Shown here one piece after another: positions 1 to 7,574 of a stretch of 9,396 nt of DNA. The translations under genes and the position numbers were made by a program. The DNA is from CAZQDP01 sp964592375 (GTDB lineage: Bacteria; Bacillota; Clostridia; RUG12999), in NCBI GenBank assembly GCA_964592375.1, contig CAZQDP010000081.1:1-9396 (forward strand), written 5' to 3'. Position 1 is the stretch's first letter; every line of letters begins with the position of its first letter. The notes under the pieces were generated by a model, which did not search any database, was not told the origin of the DNA, and saw only the letters and a list, made by a program, of their open reading frames with translations.

Positions 1-22
1 GGCGGCATATCATTATCTTGAA

Positions 23-1135
23 ATGAATGTCATTACATTCATTATTCTTTTTATCATATTCTTTAATTTTAGACTGCATAAGGAAAAATATTTACTTGAG
101 CAAAAAATGTTTTTATTTATGTTGGCTTGCAATGTTATTATTCTGCTGCTCGATACCATCATGTGGGTAATTGATGGCACGCAAGGTTTTTTGCATAGAG
201 AGCTCAATATTTCTGCTACTGTTTTATACTATGTACTTAATCCCATTCCTTGTATGCTTTGGTCTTTTTATGCAGATTATCAAATCTTTCGAGATATTAA
301 TCGCACGAAGAGATTGATAATCCCCCTCCTCATTCCAATTGTAGCCAATGCTTCCTTAGCCATCTATAGTCTGTTTTATTCTACGCTTTTTTACATTGAC
401 CAAAATAACATTTACCATAGAGGTCCGCATTTTCTCGTCATCGCAGCCATTTGTTACTTGTATTTTTTCTATACATTTATTATCATTCTCAAAAACAAAA
501 AGCGTATTGGCAAAAGGAATTACCTAACCCTTTTGGGGTTTTGTGTGTTGCCATCAATCGGGGGCATTATTCAAGTGTTGGTTTATGGCGTATCCCTTAT
601 TTGGATATGCATGGCTTTGTCTATTCTGCTCATATATATAAAAATTCAGAATAACCAGCTGTTTACAGATTACCTCACAGGGCTATACAATCGAAGGCAG
701 CTAGACAATTATTTACTTGAATGTGTTAAAAACGCAAATGCGAATAAAGATAAGCTCACTGCAGGCTTTATGATTGATATCAATTCCTTTAAAAATATTA
801 ATGATGAATATGGGCATGCCTTAGGTGACCAGGCGTTAGAGCATACCGCAACAATATTAAAAAACAGTTTTGGAGAGAATGATTTTATTGCAAGATACGG
901 CGGAGATGAATTTGTTGTCATTATTTTGATAAGCAAAAAAGAAGAGCTGAATAGCGTAGCTGATAGAATTCAGTCCAGCGTAGATCATTTCAATGCACAG
1001 AATATCTTTCCATATGAAATTAATCTGAGTATGGGTTATGATATCTTTGATTTTAACGCCGGAGTAAGCATCGATGAATTTTTATCTCATATCGATCATT
1101 TAATGTATATCGATAAAAACGGCAACAAGGCGTAG
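23..1135 (+). CDS. Multi-pass membrane diguanylate cyclase (GGDEF domain)
   Basis: Predicted to make the second messenger cyclic-di-GMP from two GTP at the membrane. The N-terminal ~210 residues carry about six or seven hydrophobic segments (roughly 2-16, 28-50, 63-83, 97-119, 136-156, 167-188, 190-207), forming an integral-membrane sensor of unknown ligand. The GGDEF domain runs from D216 (DYLTGLYNRR) to the end. It has the metal-binding Asp in FMIDIN (D252), the FKNINDEYGH substrate motif, an intact GGDEF signature at 293-297 and the terminal MYIDK motif, so it should be catalytically competent. The product-inhibition I-site (RxxD before GGDEF) reads GEND, so its Arg is missing. The ATG at 23 has no convincing ribosome binding site, and the frame stays open to the left edge of the window, so the real start may lie upstream. 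It is convergent with the carbohydrate cluster and is probably an independent unit. Family assignment is firm; signal and output are unknown. Confidence 0.93.
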   Translation: MNVITFIILFIIFFNFRLHKEKYLLEQKMFLFMLACNVIILLLDTIMWVIDGTQGFLHRELNISATVLYYVLNPIPCMLWSFYADYQIFRDINRTKRLIIPLLIPIVANASLAIYSLFYSTLFYIDQNNIYHRGPHFLVIAAICYLYFFYTFIIILKNKKRIGKRNYLTLLGFCVLPSIGGIIQVLVYGVSLIWICMALSILLIYIKIQNNQLFTDYLTGLYNRRQLDNYLLECVKNANANKDKLTAGFMIDINSFKNINDEYGHALGDQALEHTATILKNSFGENDFIARYGGDEFVVIILISKKEELNSVADRIQSSVDHFNAQNIFPYEINLSMGYDIFDFNAGVSIDEFLSHIDHLMYIDKNGNKA

Positions 1136-1192
1136 GTGTGCAAGAAGGGTGAAAGATAAGCCCTTTTAAAACTTGCACATCAACACCTTTTT
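1135..1192 (+). terminator. Probable intrinsic terminator of the GGDEF gene
   Basis: Starting in the stop codon, GGTGT (1135-1139), GCAAG (1140-1144) and AAGGG (1145-1149) can pair with CCCTT (1161-1165), CTTGC (1172-1176) and ACACC (1183-1187), leaving small internal bulges. An alternative stem pairs GTGCAAG (1138-1144) with CTTGCAC (1172-1178). A five-T run follows at 1188-1192. The T-run lies on the + strand side only, so it should end the GGDEF transcript. The stem is interrupted, so strength is uncertain. Confidence 0.6.
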
Positions 1193-1219
1193 AAGATGAG
1201 AAAAATTGAATGTATCTCT

Positions 1220-2359
1220 CTATTTCAAAGTGCCATATTGAACGCTTTCTTTGTATGCGGTTTCATAGACTTTGATCACTTTCTGGGGTTCAATATCTCC
1301 CATAATATTATGAACTGTATTGAAAACAAACCCACTGTTCGGCCCAAAAACCGACATTAAGTCACGCACATTTTTAGATATTTCCTCAACACTTCCCTTA
1401 TTTAAGACGTTTTGCGTATCCACGCCACCGCCCCAAAAGCAGATTTTTTTACCATATTTCTTTTTCAGCTCAGTCGGATCCATATTATTGGCACTAATCT
1501 GCACCGGATTAATTGCATCTATTCCGCAGTCAATCAGCATCGGAATAAGCGGCTGAATGCTCCCACAAGTATGCATAAAGGTCTTATAATTTGAATAATT
1601 TCGAATATAGTCGCATAACTTTTTCAAATACGGCGCAACAAATTCAGCGTACATCTCGGGTGCGCATAGGGGTGCGTTTTGTGCCCCCAAATCATCACAT
1701 ATAGCGATTGCTTGGATGGTTTCACCCATCTTATTAATTACTAGTTTAGCCCGCTCTAACTGCATGGCAAGTCTCATTTCTTGGGTTTCTCGAACTTTTT
1801 CAGGATCGGTATACATATCGCACAGAAAATCCATATTTCCAAACAAGCCCGTTAGCTGCATGAACATCGTAAATTTGTCGGTTTCCTTGTAAATCTGCTC
1901 CGCTTCTATGGCCATTAAATCGACATCACCCTCAAAGCTACCGGTTAAGAAGTTCAGCCACGCGCCATCAAAGAAAAAACCATTTTTAGGCATTCTCATT
2001 GAGCGTTCGCCTTGATATACAATATGCGAACCATCCTCTTGCAATTGAGGGCTGTAGCTTCCCGGCACTGTAAAGGTATAATCCTCTCGGAATGTAAATC
2101 GTTTGGGGTTGATGGCTTTGGGATATAATAATTTTGTATCCACATGGAATTTTTCCAGAATGTCGTCATCAATTCTAGCCAGACATTGTACCGGATCTGC
2201 CAATTCAATATTGTCCGTATCTAGCCCCAGATGTTCCCTTAAATTCTTGTACGCAAAAACACTAATGCCTGTAGAAAAATATGCACCAAAATCAATGGGC
2301 ACCCGATCAACCGGTTTGCGCTCCATAGCCGCAATGACTCTTTGTCTACTATTCATCAA
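1220..2359 (-). CDS. Uroporphyrinogen decarboxylase-like (URO-D superfamily) protein, possible methyltransferase
   Basis: A 379-residue cytoplasmic protein of the URO-D/MtaA-CmuA superfamily (TIM-barrel fold). Visible family features are the N-terminal NSRQRVIAAMERKPVDRVPIDF block, HTCGS (H263, C265), the CGIDAINPVQ strand, FWGGGVDTQ, and FNTVHNIMGD (H350) near the C-terminus. The RxAGRY motif of true haem-pathway HemE is absent, so it is not a haem decarboxylase. The HxC pair resembles the zinc ligands of corrinoid methyltransferases MtaA/MtbA, where a third Cys completes the site; here H350 might serve instead, which is inference. No corrinoid protein is encoded beside it. A ribosome binding site lies 4 nt before the first ATG and 7 nt before the second (2356), so the second Met is an equally good start. 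It is the last gene of the - strand cluster, 147 nt after the large secreted protein. Related proteins often occur in sugar-utilisation clusters of Firmicutes, but the substrate is unknown. Confidence 0.88.
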   Translation of the reverse strand: MMNSRQRVIAAMERKPVDRVPIDFGAYFSTGISVFAYKNLREHLGLDTDNIELADPVQCLARIDDDILEKFHVDTKLLYPKAINPKRFTFREDYTFTVPGSYSPQLQEDGSHIVYQGERSMRMPKNGFFFDGAWLNFLTGSFEGDVDLMAIEAEQIYKETDKFTMFMQLTGLFGNMDFLCDMYTDPEKVRETQEMRLAMQLERAKLVINKMGETIQAIAICDDLGAQNAPLCAPEMYAEFVAPYLKKLCDYIRNYSNYKTFMHTCGSIQPLIPMLIDCGIDAINPVQISANNMDPTELKKKYGKKICFWGGGVDTQNVLNKGSVEEISKNVRDLMSVFGPNSGFVFNTVHNIMGDIEPQKVIKVYETAYKESVQYGTLK

Positions 2360-2363
2360 ACTG

Positions 2364-2369
2364 CTCCTT
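2364..2369 (-). promoter_or_regulatory. Ribosome binding site of the URO-D-like gene
   Basis: Read on the - strand this is AAGGAG, ending 4 nt before the ATG at 2359 and 7 nt before the in-frame ATG at 2356. The spacing favours the second ATG or use of both. Confidence 0.75.
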
Positions 2370-2397
2370 ATTTAATCGTTATTGCTTCCTGCCCTTG

Positions 2398-2431
2398 GTA
2401 GCCTTTCTCTTATGCATAAGAGAAAGGCTAC
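2398..2431. repeat. Perfect 34-bp palindrome between the secreted-protein and URO-D-like genes
   Basis: GTAGCCTTTCTCTTA pairs exactly with TAAGAGAAAGGCTAC around a central TGCA, giving 17 bp of uninterrupted dyad symmetry on each side. As RNA it forms a 15-bp stem with a 4-nt loop. Neither side has a T-run, so it does not look like a classic intrinsic terminator in either direction. It sits 38 nt upstream of the URO-D-like start and 75 nt after the stop of the secreted-protein gene. It could be an mRNA stabiliser or processing element, or an operator for a dimeric regulator. The sequence does not decide between these. Confidence 0.9.
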
Positions 2432-2455
2432 GCTCATATCATTTACTTGTTTTAC

Positions 2456-2496
2456 AAGATGTGCCTCTACTTTCAGTGAAAATGGGTGCACATCTT
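2456..2496 (-). other. Intergenic hairpin just after the secreted-protein gene
   Basis: AAGATGTGC (2456-2464) is the exact reverse complement of GCACATCTT (2488-2496), giving a 9-bp stem around a 23-nt loop. On the - strand it begins 10 nt after the stop codon at 2507. What follows on that strand is GTAAAACAAG, not a U-tract, so it is a weak terminator candidate at best. With the 34-bp palindrome next to it, the gap between the two genes is rich in secondary structure. Confidence 0.55.
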
Positions 2497-2506
2497 TTCA
2501 ATACTG

Positions 2507-5500
2507 CTATTGAAGCTTCGACACCTTGATGTTATCCCACCAATTATGCGTATCGATGGCATTCGTGTTGCCGCCTATTTTTAATTCACCTATATTGGTG
2601 ACAGGAGTTCTAAACGCTACCTTATCTGCCACTAACACATCATCAATGTATATATCAGCCTTGCTTTGCGAGGGATAAGCAATGATTTTTATTTTATACC
2701 ATTTTTCGTCAATAATTTTACCAATTTGAGTGATATCAATAAACTTACCATCGCTGATATACCAAAAATACTCAGGTCCCGTAATGAGGCATACGCCATA
2801 ACCCGAAACCTTATCATTAAGATATGCCACCAAGCCGCCGCTGTTTTTAGGTGTGCCTCTTTTCATCTTATAATCAAATTCAACAACAATATCGGTTTCA
2901 TACGCCTCTTCAAATTTGTAGGTGGCATTAATATCGCTACTAGATGCGTTATCGTATATAAAGAATGTCTTATTGGTATCGGGAGGTGTTCCCTCCATCC
3001 TCCAAAATCCGCCACCGGCATCCGAACTTGCGTTTATTTTAAAACCTTGCGGAATAGCTGTTTCGTCATATTTGTCAAAATTCTCTTCTAAAATCACTGT
3101 TTTAATGGGAACTACTGTCATGGTGATGGATTTTTCCAGGGATTGATTACCCAATCCAGCCTTGACAGTGATTGTTGCATCTCCAAGTGCCACAGGTGTA
3201 AGATTGCCGGCATCATCTACCGTTAGTACCGATGGATTAGAGCTTGTAATGCCTAGTTCTACTGCGTGAATAGGCAGCTGTGCATCATTTGTAGACACGC
3301 ACTGGATTGCTAAGGCAGCTCTCTTATCTAGCTCCAGTGTGTTTTTGCGTGCCGTCACTGTCAATTCCTTCAGCCCAATGCCACTAGATATGTCAAGCAA
3401 TTTGACACGCACATCATGAAATGTACTCTGGCTTACCTTGCCATCTTCACTATATGCGGTAATCCCCGCGATGGGATTATTGAGAATAAATGGTACATTG
3501 CCCATTGCATTGCCCCAGCTTTGTCCATCCGAAGATGTGTATGCTTCAATTATTCCTCCACGCTTGGCAAGCTTCACATACAAAGGCAAGCTGACATCCC
3601 CCAACTCGCTGATGGTAATGACTTTATTCTCCTTTGACCGATAGGAAAGTTTTAGCTTATTGTTCACAACACATAGGGCAACAAACTTGGCATTTGACGA
3701 AGCATTGTCTCGTAGCATGATGCCGGCGCCACCGGAAGTACTTTCGACTTTGGCCGCAACATCATAATCCCGAATTCCATAAGACGCTAAGTTTTTATAC
3801 ACAAACGGCATTTGATCCATCGATCCGGTGCTATCGACCTCACATCCAATATCAAATCCCCTGCCTCTTGCATAGAGTGTAAATTCATTGTCTCCATTTT
3901 CAATTGCTTTATCGCTTGTCGTTCTTGTGCCAATATCAATTCCGGACCAAGTGCTTGTAAATGCATAGCTTTCATTCAGTGTATTGGCATCCACAAATAC
4001 CCTAACAACGCCCCAAATCTCTGTGGTCGGAAGCTTTAAGCTTGAAGTGCCATTTCCATTATTGACAACTTCCAAAACCACAGGATCCATTTTGGGTCTG
4101 TAATATATGGCTCTTGCCGCCTGGTTCCCATAAAAGCAGTTATTATTGATATTCAGCACAAGCTCCGATACCGGTGCATCATTTTTATTGAGAATGTGCA
4201 CAACTTTGGGTGCGTTTTGATCGGCTACATTCTCTCGAAGTACCGAGTAGACATTGGCAGGACTGTTCTTTATAGCGGTTGCACATAATTCATTTTTCAA
4301 GGACCCAATATCCTCTGAAGCGATAATCTTCACGCCGGATTTCTCAATAATCGCCCTTTCTTCGGGAGGTATAGTATCTAAATTGGAGCTTTGTGCAAGA
4401 TAGGATAGGCCTTCTAAATCCTTTTCTTTGATATTAAATATCGGAATGCCTTTTTGAGAGACAACATCCTTAAAAGGAATACCCATAGCAAATGTATCCA
4501 TGCTGTCTTTTTTAAGCTTCGCAGCAGTAATTTGATTTAAATTCACCAAAAGACCTAATTTGGCAGGCGTTTCATAACGGTCAAACAAAAATGGATACTG
4601 GCGAACAAAGTGGAATACGCCTTCGGTTTCTTCCACTTTTGCAAAATATCGAGTATTGTCTGCAATCCAGATATCCCAAGGTACCAGCATAAATTGGCCG
4701 GTTGCATAAGCAATTGCTGCGCCTTGATTGATTGTTTTCATTACGCCCTCTACACCTACCTCCGGTAGAGGCGAATAGATAAATGGCTTTCCAACACCTT
4801 TTGATAAATATGCAGAGGATACCAACGAAGCAATATCAAGTGAACTAGGTTTTGTTTCTCCCATACCCCCATCTGCTACATCATAAATAAACGTCACTTG
4901 TCTGTTGGTGAAGGAGGCTCCATAATTATATACATTGTGTGTTAAAGTAATATTTCTCTTCGCGTACTCATTCATGAATGCTTTTAATTTTGCGTGCATA
5001 TTCCTTGTTGCTTGAATGTTAAATTCAGAATATGCCGGCCAAGTGGCTGTTAAGGTTCTTTTTGCATTATAGCTGGCATTTGAGTTTATGCCATAAACAT
5101 CCTCTAAGTATTTTTTATATGAAAAGGTATTGATGTCTGCAATACCCATCTTTGTCAATTCCTCAGGTTTATAGTTATTCATTAAATATTGTTTAAATCC
5201 CGCTTGGCAGTATTCGCAAAAGCAGGCTCCCCATGTCATGGATTGAGCATTTCCGCCCCAATCATCATAGTGAAATTCAGTTACACCATTATCGATCCCT
5301 TCAGAAACGGTTTTCTTTATAACTTCATAGTATTTTGGATTATTAAAGCAGCTCCAATAGGTATCTTTCCAATTAATCATCCATGGCGCGACGGCTTTTG
5401 AGCCGTCAAAATATCGTGCCCAAGTTTCTTCATATCCTTGATTGGCGTTCACAGCACCCTGAAAGGTTACACCTTGATTGATGATCGCTTTGATATCCGA

Positions 5501-7564
5501 AGGATTTCCAATATACGACCACTTATCTCCTGTTGCCATAAATCTTTTTAGCATGTCCAGTGTCCCCAACTGGCCTTCTTGACCGTCCTTTCGATACCAG
5601 CGAGAGGTCACGTAAACATTGGAGTGGCTTCCGCCAGCTATGGCGGAAGCCTCCTCTTTGATTTTTGCAATGAGTCTTTCAATGGCATTTTCATCGTTTA
5701 CTGTGATAACCCCAGCCTTGTCACTGATCACAATGAGGCCTCTGTCATCCCAGAATAAGCTTTTTCCAATGGCTTCGGACATGGCACGAAGGGGAATGAA
5801 GGTTCTATCATTGTATGTATTGGCAGTTACATCTAATTTTTTCTCCACACCATTTACCTTCATCATATCAGAACCGATCTTCATTTCTACGGTTGCCGTT
5901 CCACTTGTAATGCTCACGGTAGAGGTCGCCTCATCCCAGCCAACCTTAGCACCAAAGGCTTCGGACACAAAACGAACAGGCACCAAAGTTCTTCCATTTT
6001 CAACAAAAGGGAATATATTGGTATTTGTACTGTCAATTGGGGTGTATCGATTGCTGATACATGCAACGGGATAATCTACCATCAGCACAATGGCGCCTTC
6101 CAATTTTGCTTTTAGCTCATTGTCTATCTTTAAAACGTCCGGTAACACAATTCCGGAAGTGTTCGTGCTGCTTCCCATGTCGGGATTATTCGATGCTACC
6201 ACTCCGCTGGCAGGTGATGTCTCGGGAGTAACTGCTCCTTTTACTACCTTTATGTTATCAATGAGTAGTATGGCAGGAACGCCTGCCCCACCACCCATAA
6301 TGTCAAACATAGATAATGTGGTAGCATTTGCGTTTCTGAATTTATAATCCTTTATAATGATGCCGCCATTAAAGTAAAGGCTGTAAGTGCCGGCCTTGGG
6401 ATCAATAATGGATGTCACCCGAATCCATGTATCCATATCTGCTTTTGCAGTTCCCGTTTTCTGCTCGCTTGGACCGTCAAACCCTCTGGTGGATCCCACA
6501 TTAAGATAAACAGCCTGCGCCGGTGGAAATCCAGCACCCTCATCATATACATAAAAAGCATTTCCGCCTTTTGAGGTAGCTGGAATCAGATAATCAAAGG
6601 CAATGCTAAAGGTGTCCTTCTGCTCAGGAAATTTTACAGAATACCCAAAAGTTGCTCCATCGTCATTATCTGTAATTTCAAGGTATCGGTCTTCCTTTTT
6701 TTCTGCCTTTTCCTTGATTGCCGCAACGCCGTTCCCTTTCGAGATGTTTTCGGTAAATTCGCCTACCTTTATTTGATCGAATTTCTCTTCAAAAACAATT
6801 TGTGTATTTCCTGCGGATGTAGCGATTGGCTTCGGGCTTGGGGTTGACTGTACCACCGGACTGTTAACGGACGGAGCACTGCCGCTAACAGGAGCTGTCC
6901 CAGGCGATGCGGCTCCCTTTATAACCTTGATGTTATCAATTTGCAACAAGGAAGGTGCATCTCCACCACCACCCATGATATCAAAACTGGTTAAATTAGC
7001 AGCATTTGAATTTCTAAACTTGTAGTCCTTTAAAATCGCAACGCCATCAAAGTAAAGGCTGTATGTACCAGCTTTGGTCTCAATAACCGAAGTCACCCGA
7101 ATCCATTTATCTTTTTCGACTTTTGCCGTTCCCGTTTTCTGCTCGCTGGGGCCGTCAAAGCCTCGAGTTGATCCCACGTTAAGATACACAGCCTGCGCAG
7201 GTGGAAATCCCGCATCGTTATCATATACATAGAAGGCATTTCCGCCCTTTGATGTACTGGGCATCAAATAATCGAATGCAATGGTGATGGTGTCCTTCTG
7301 CTCCGGGAACTTCATGGTATACCCAAAGGTTGCTCCGTCGTCATTATCGGTAATATCTAAGTATCTGTCTGATTTTTTGTCAGTCTTTTCTTTAATTACC
7401 GCTTCGCCATTTCCTGTTGAAATGTGTTCGGTATAACCACCCACTTTCACATTGTCAAAATTTTCTTCAAAAATAATTTCTTCTGCTGCAAAAGTGCCAA
7501 AACCACATATGCTCAAAATTATAGCAAAAGACAGCAGAATTGATAACTTCCTCATTAATGTCAT
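2507..7564 (-). CDS. Large secreted modular protein with GH42-like central region, LamG-like, Cu-amine-oxidase-N-type and Ig-like domains
   Basis: A 1685-residue exported protein, probably acting on or binding a polysaccharide outside the cell. Approximate order: signal peptide 1-26 (MRK, hydrophobic core, TFA-A); two tandem LamG-like modules, 30-218 and 256-444, each with a Pro/Ser/Thr-rich linker; a copper-amine-oxidase N-terminal-type domain, 489-617 (TLVPVRFVSEAFGAKVGWD, then FIPLRAMSEAIG); a barrel-like region, about 640-1000, with HYDDWGG (765-771) and CFCEYC (781-786); a trimerisation-like domain from about 1003 to 1085 and a beta-sandwich from about 1121 to 1195; another beta-sandwich, 1204-1390; a bacterial Ig-like domain, about 1398-1486; and a final LamG-like module, 1490-1685. 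The barrel, trimerisation and sandwich order plus the CxCxxC motif recall GH42 beta-galactosidases, but an Asn-Glu acid/base motif is not seen. No LPXTG, SLH or dockerin is visible. I chose the ATG at 7564 (AAAGGTGA upstream); a GTG at 7585, 2 nt after the upstream stop, would add seven residues. Catalysis is unproven. Confidence 0.85.
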   Translation of the reverse strand: MTLMRKLSILLSFAIILSICGFGTFAAEEIIFEENFDNVKVGGYTEHISTGNGEAVIKEKTDKKSDRYLDITDNDDGATFGYTMKFPEQKDTITIAFDYLMPSTSKGGNAFYVYDNDAGFPPAQAVYLNVGSTRGFDGPSEQKTGTAKVEKDKWIRVTSVIETKAGTYSLYFDGVAILKDYKFRNSNAANLTSFDIMGGGGDAPSLLQIDNIKVIKGAASPGTAPVSGSAPSVNSPVVQSTPSPKPIATSAGNTQIVFEEKFDQIKVGEFTENISKGNGVAAIKEKAEKKEDRYLEITDNDDGATFGYSVKFPEQKDTFSIAFDYLIPATSKGGNAFYVYDEGAGFPPAQAVYLNVGSTRGFDGPSEQKTGTAKADMDTWIRVTSIIDPKAGTYSLYFNGGIIIKDYKFRNANATTLSMFDIMGGGAGVPAILLIDNIKVVKGAVTPETSPASGVVASNNPDMGSSTNTSGIVLPDVLKIDNELKAKLEGAIVLMVDYPVACISNRYTPIDSTNTNIFPFVENGRTLVPVRFVSEAFGAKVGWDEATSTVSITSGTATVEMKIGSDMMKVNGVEKKLDVTANTYNDRTFIPLRAMSEAIGKSLFWDDRGLIVISDKAGVITVNDENAIERLIAKIKEEASAIAGGSHSNVYVTSRWYRKDGQEGQLGTLDMLKRFMATGDKWSYIGNPSDIKAIINQGVTFQGAVNANQGYEETWARYFDGSKAVAPWMINWKDTYWSCFNNPKYYEVIKKTVSEGIDNGVTEFHYDDWGGNAQSMTWGACFCEYCQAGFKQYLMNNYKPEELTKMGIADINTFSYKKYLEDVYGINSNASYNAKRTLTATWPAYSEFNIQATRNMHAKLKAFMNEYAKRNITLTHNVYNYGASFTNRQVTFIYDVADGGMGETKPSSLDIASLVSSAYLSKGVGKPFIYSPLPEVGVEGVMKTINQGAAIAYATGQFMLVPWDIWIADNTRYFAKVEETEGVFHFVRQYPFLFDRYETPAKLGLLVNLNQITAAKLKKDSMDTFAMGIPFKDVVSQKGIPIFNIKEKDLEGLSYLAQSSNLDTIPPEERAIIEKSGVKIIASEDIGSLKNELCATAIKNSPANVYSVLRENVADQNAPKVVHILNKNDAPVSELVLNINNNCFYGNQAARAIYYRPKMDPVVLEVVNNGNGTSSLKLPTTEIWGVVRVFVDANTLNESYAFTSTWSGIDIGTRTTSDKAIENGDNEFTLYARGRGFDIGCEVDSTGSMDQMPFVYKNLASYGIRDYDVAAKVESTSGGAGIMLRDNASSNAKFVALCVVNNKLKLSYRSKENKVITISELGDVSLPLYVKLAKRGGIIEAYTSSDGQSWGNAMGNVPFILNNPIAGITAYSEDGKVSQSTFHDVRVKLLDISSGIGLKELTVTARKNTLELDKRAALAIQCVSTNDAQLPIHAVELGITSSNPSVLTVDDAGNLTPVALGDATITVKAGLGNQSLEKSITMTVVPIKTVILEENFDKYDETAIPQGFKINASSDAGGGFWRMEGTPPDTNKTFFIYDNASSSDINATYKFEEAYETDIVVEFDYKMKRGTPKNSGGLVAYLNDKVSGYGVCLITGPEYFWYISDGKFIDITQIGKIIDEKWYKIKIIAYPSQSKADIYIDDVLVADKVAFRTPVTNIGELKIGGNTNAIDTHNWWDNIKVSKLQ
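5626..5651. repeat. Perfect hairpin inside the large gene at a domain junction
   Basis: GGCTTCCGCCA (5626-5636) and TGGCGGAAGCC (5641-5651) are exact reverse complements around a 4-nt loop. This is a GC-rich 11-bp stem in a gene of moderate GC. It encodes about residues 639-647, between the copper-amine-oxidase-N-type domain and the barrel-like region. Confidence 0.85.
6233..6799 (-). repeat. Second copy of the duplicated LamG-like module
   Basis: This segment encodes residues 256-444 and aligns without gaps to residues 30-218, encoded by 6911-7477. Both are 189 residues, with about three quarters identity by hand count. The block from GFPPAQAVYLNVG to SEQKTGTAK is identical in protein, yet its DNA differs at about ten mostly synonymous positions in roughly 80 nt. 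The duplication is therefore not very recent, and the block appears to be held by selection. Confidence 0.9.
6911..7477 (-). repeat. First copy of the duplicated LamG-like module
   Basis: This segment encodes residues 30-218, directly after the signal peptide. It starts with IIFEENFD and ends with DNIKVIKGA, a beta-sandwich pattern typical of concanavalin/LamG-like carbohydrate-binding modules. The C-terminal module of the same protein also starts with ILEENFDKYD and ends with WWDNIKV, so it is probably a more distant third relative. Confidence 0.9.
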
Positions 7565-7574
7565 AAAATTCACA

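Noticed and set aside
1220..2359. Assignment as haem-pathway uroporphyrinogen decarboxylase (HemE)
   Set aside because: The RxAGRY substrate motif is missing, and the HxC and late His motifs point to the wider URO-D/methyltransferase superfamily.
2398..2431. Palindrome as a rho-independent terminator
   Set aside because: The stem is perfect, but neither flank has a T-run in the direction of transcription, so it is reported only as a palindrome.
2666..3091. Open frame of 141 codons on the + strand
   Set aside because: It is antisense to the C-terminal LamG-like module of the large secreted protein and looks like a coding shadow.
4745..4775. Inverted repeat CCTCTAC / GTAGAGG in the large gene
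   Set aside because: Seven-bp arms with an 11-nt loop within coding sequence are plausible by chance in a gene of 5 kb.
5619..6074. Open frame of 151 codons on the + strand inside the large gene
   Set aside because: It is antisense to the conserved copper-amine-oxidase-N-type domain, has no ribosome binding site and shows no recognisable protein features.
5712..6100. A copper amine oxidase enzyme
   Set aside because: Only the small N-terminal-type domain is present; no catalytic amine oxidase domain or topaquinone motif is visible.
6233..7477. Mobile element or recombination-active direct repeat
   Set aside because: The repeats are in-frame protein modules with mostly synonymous DNA differences, and no transposase or terminal repeats are present.
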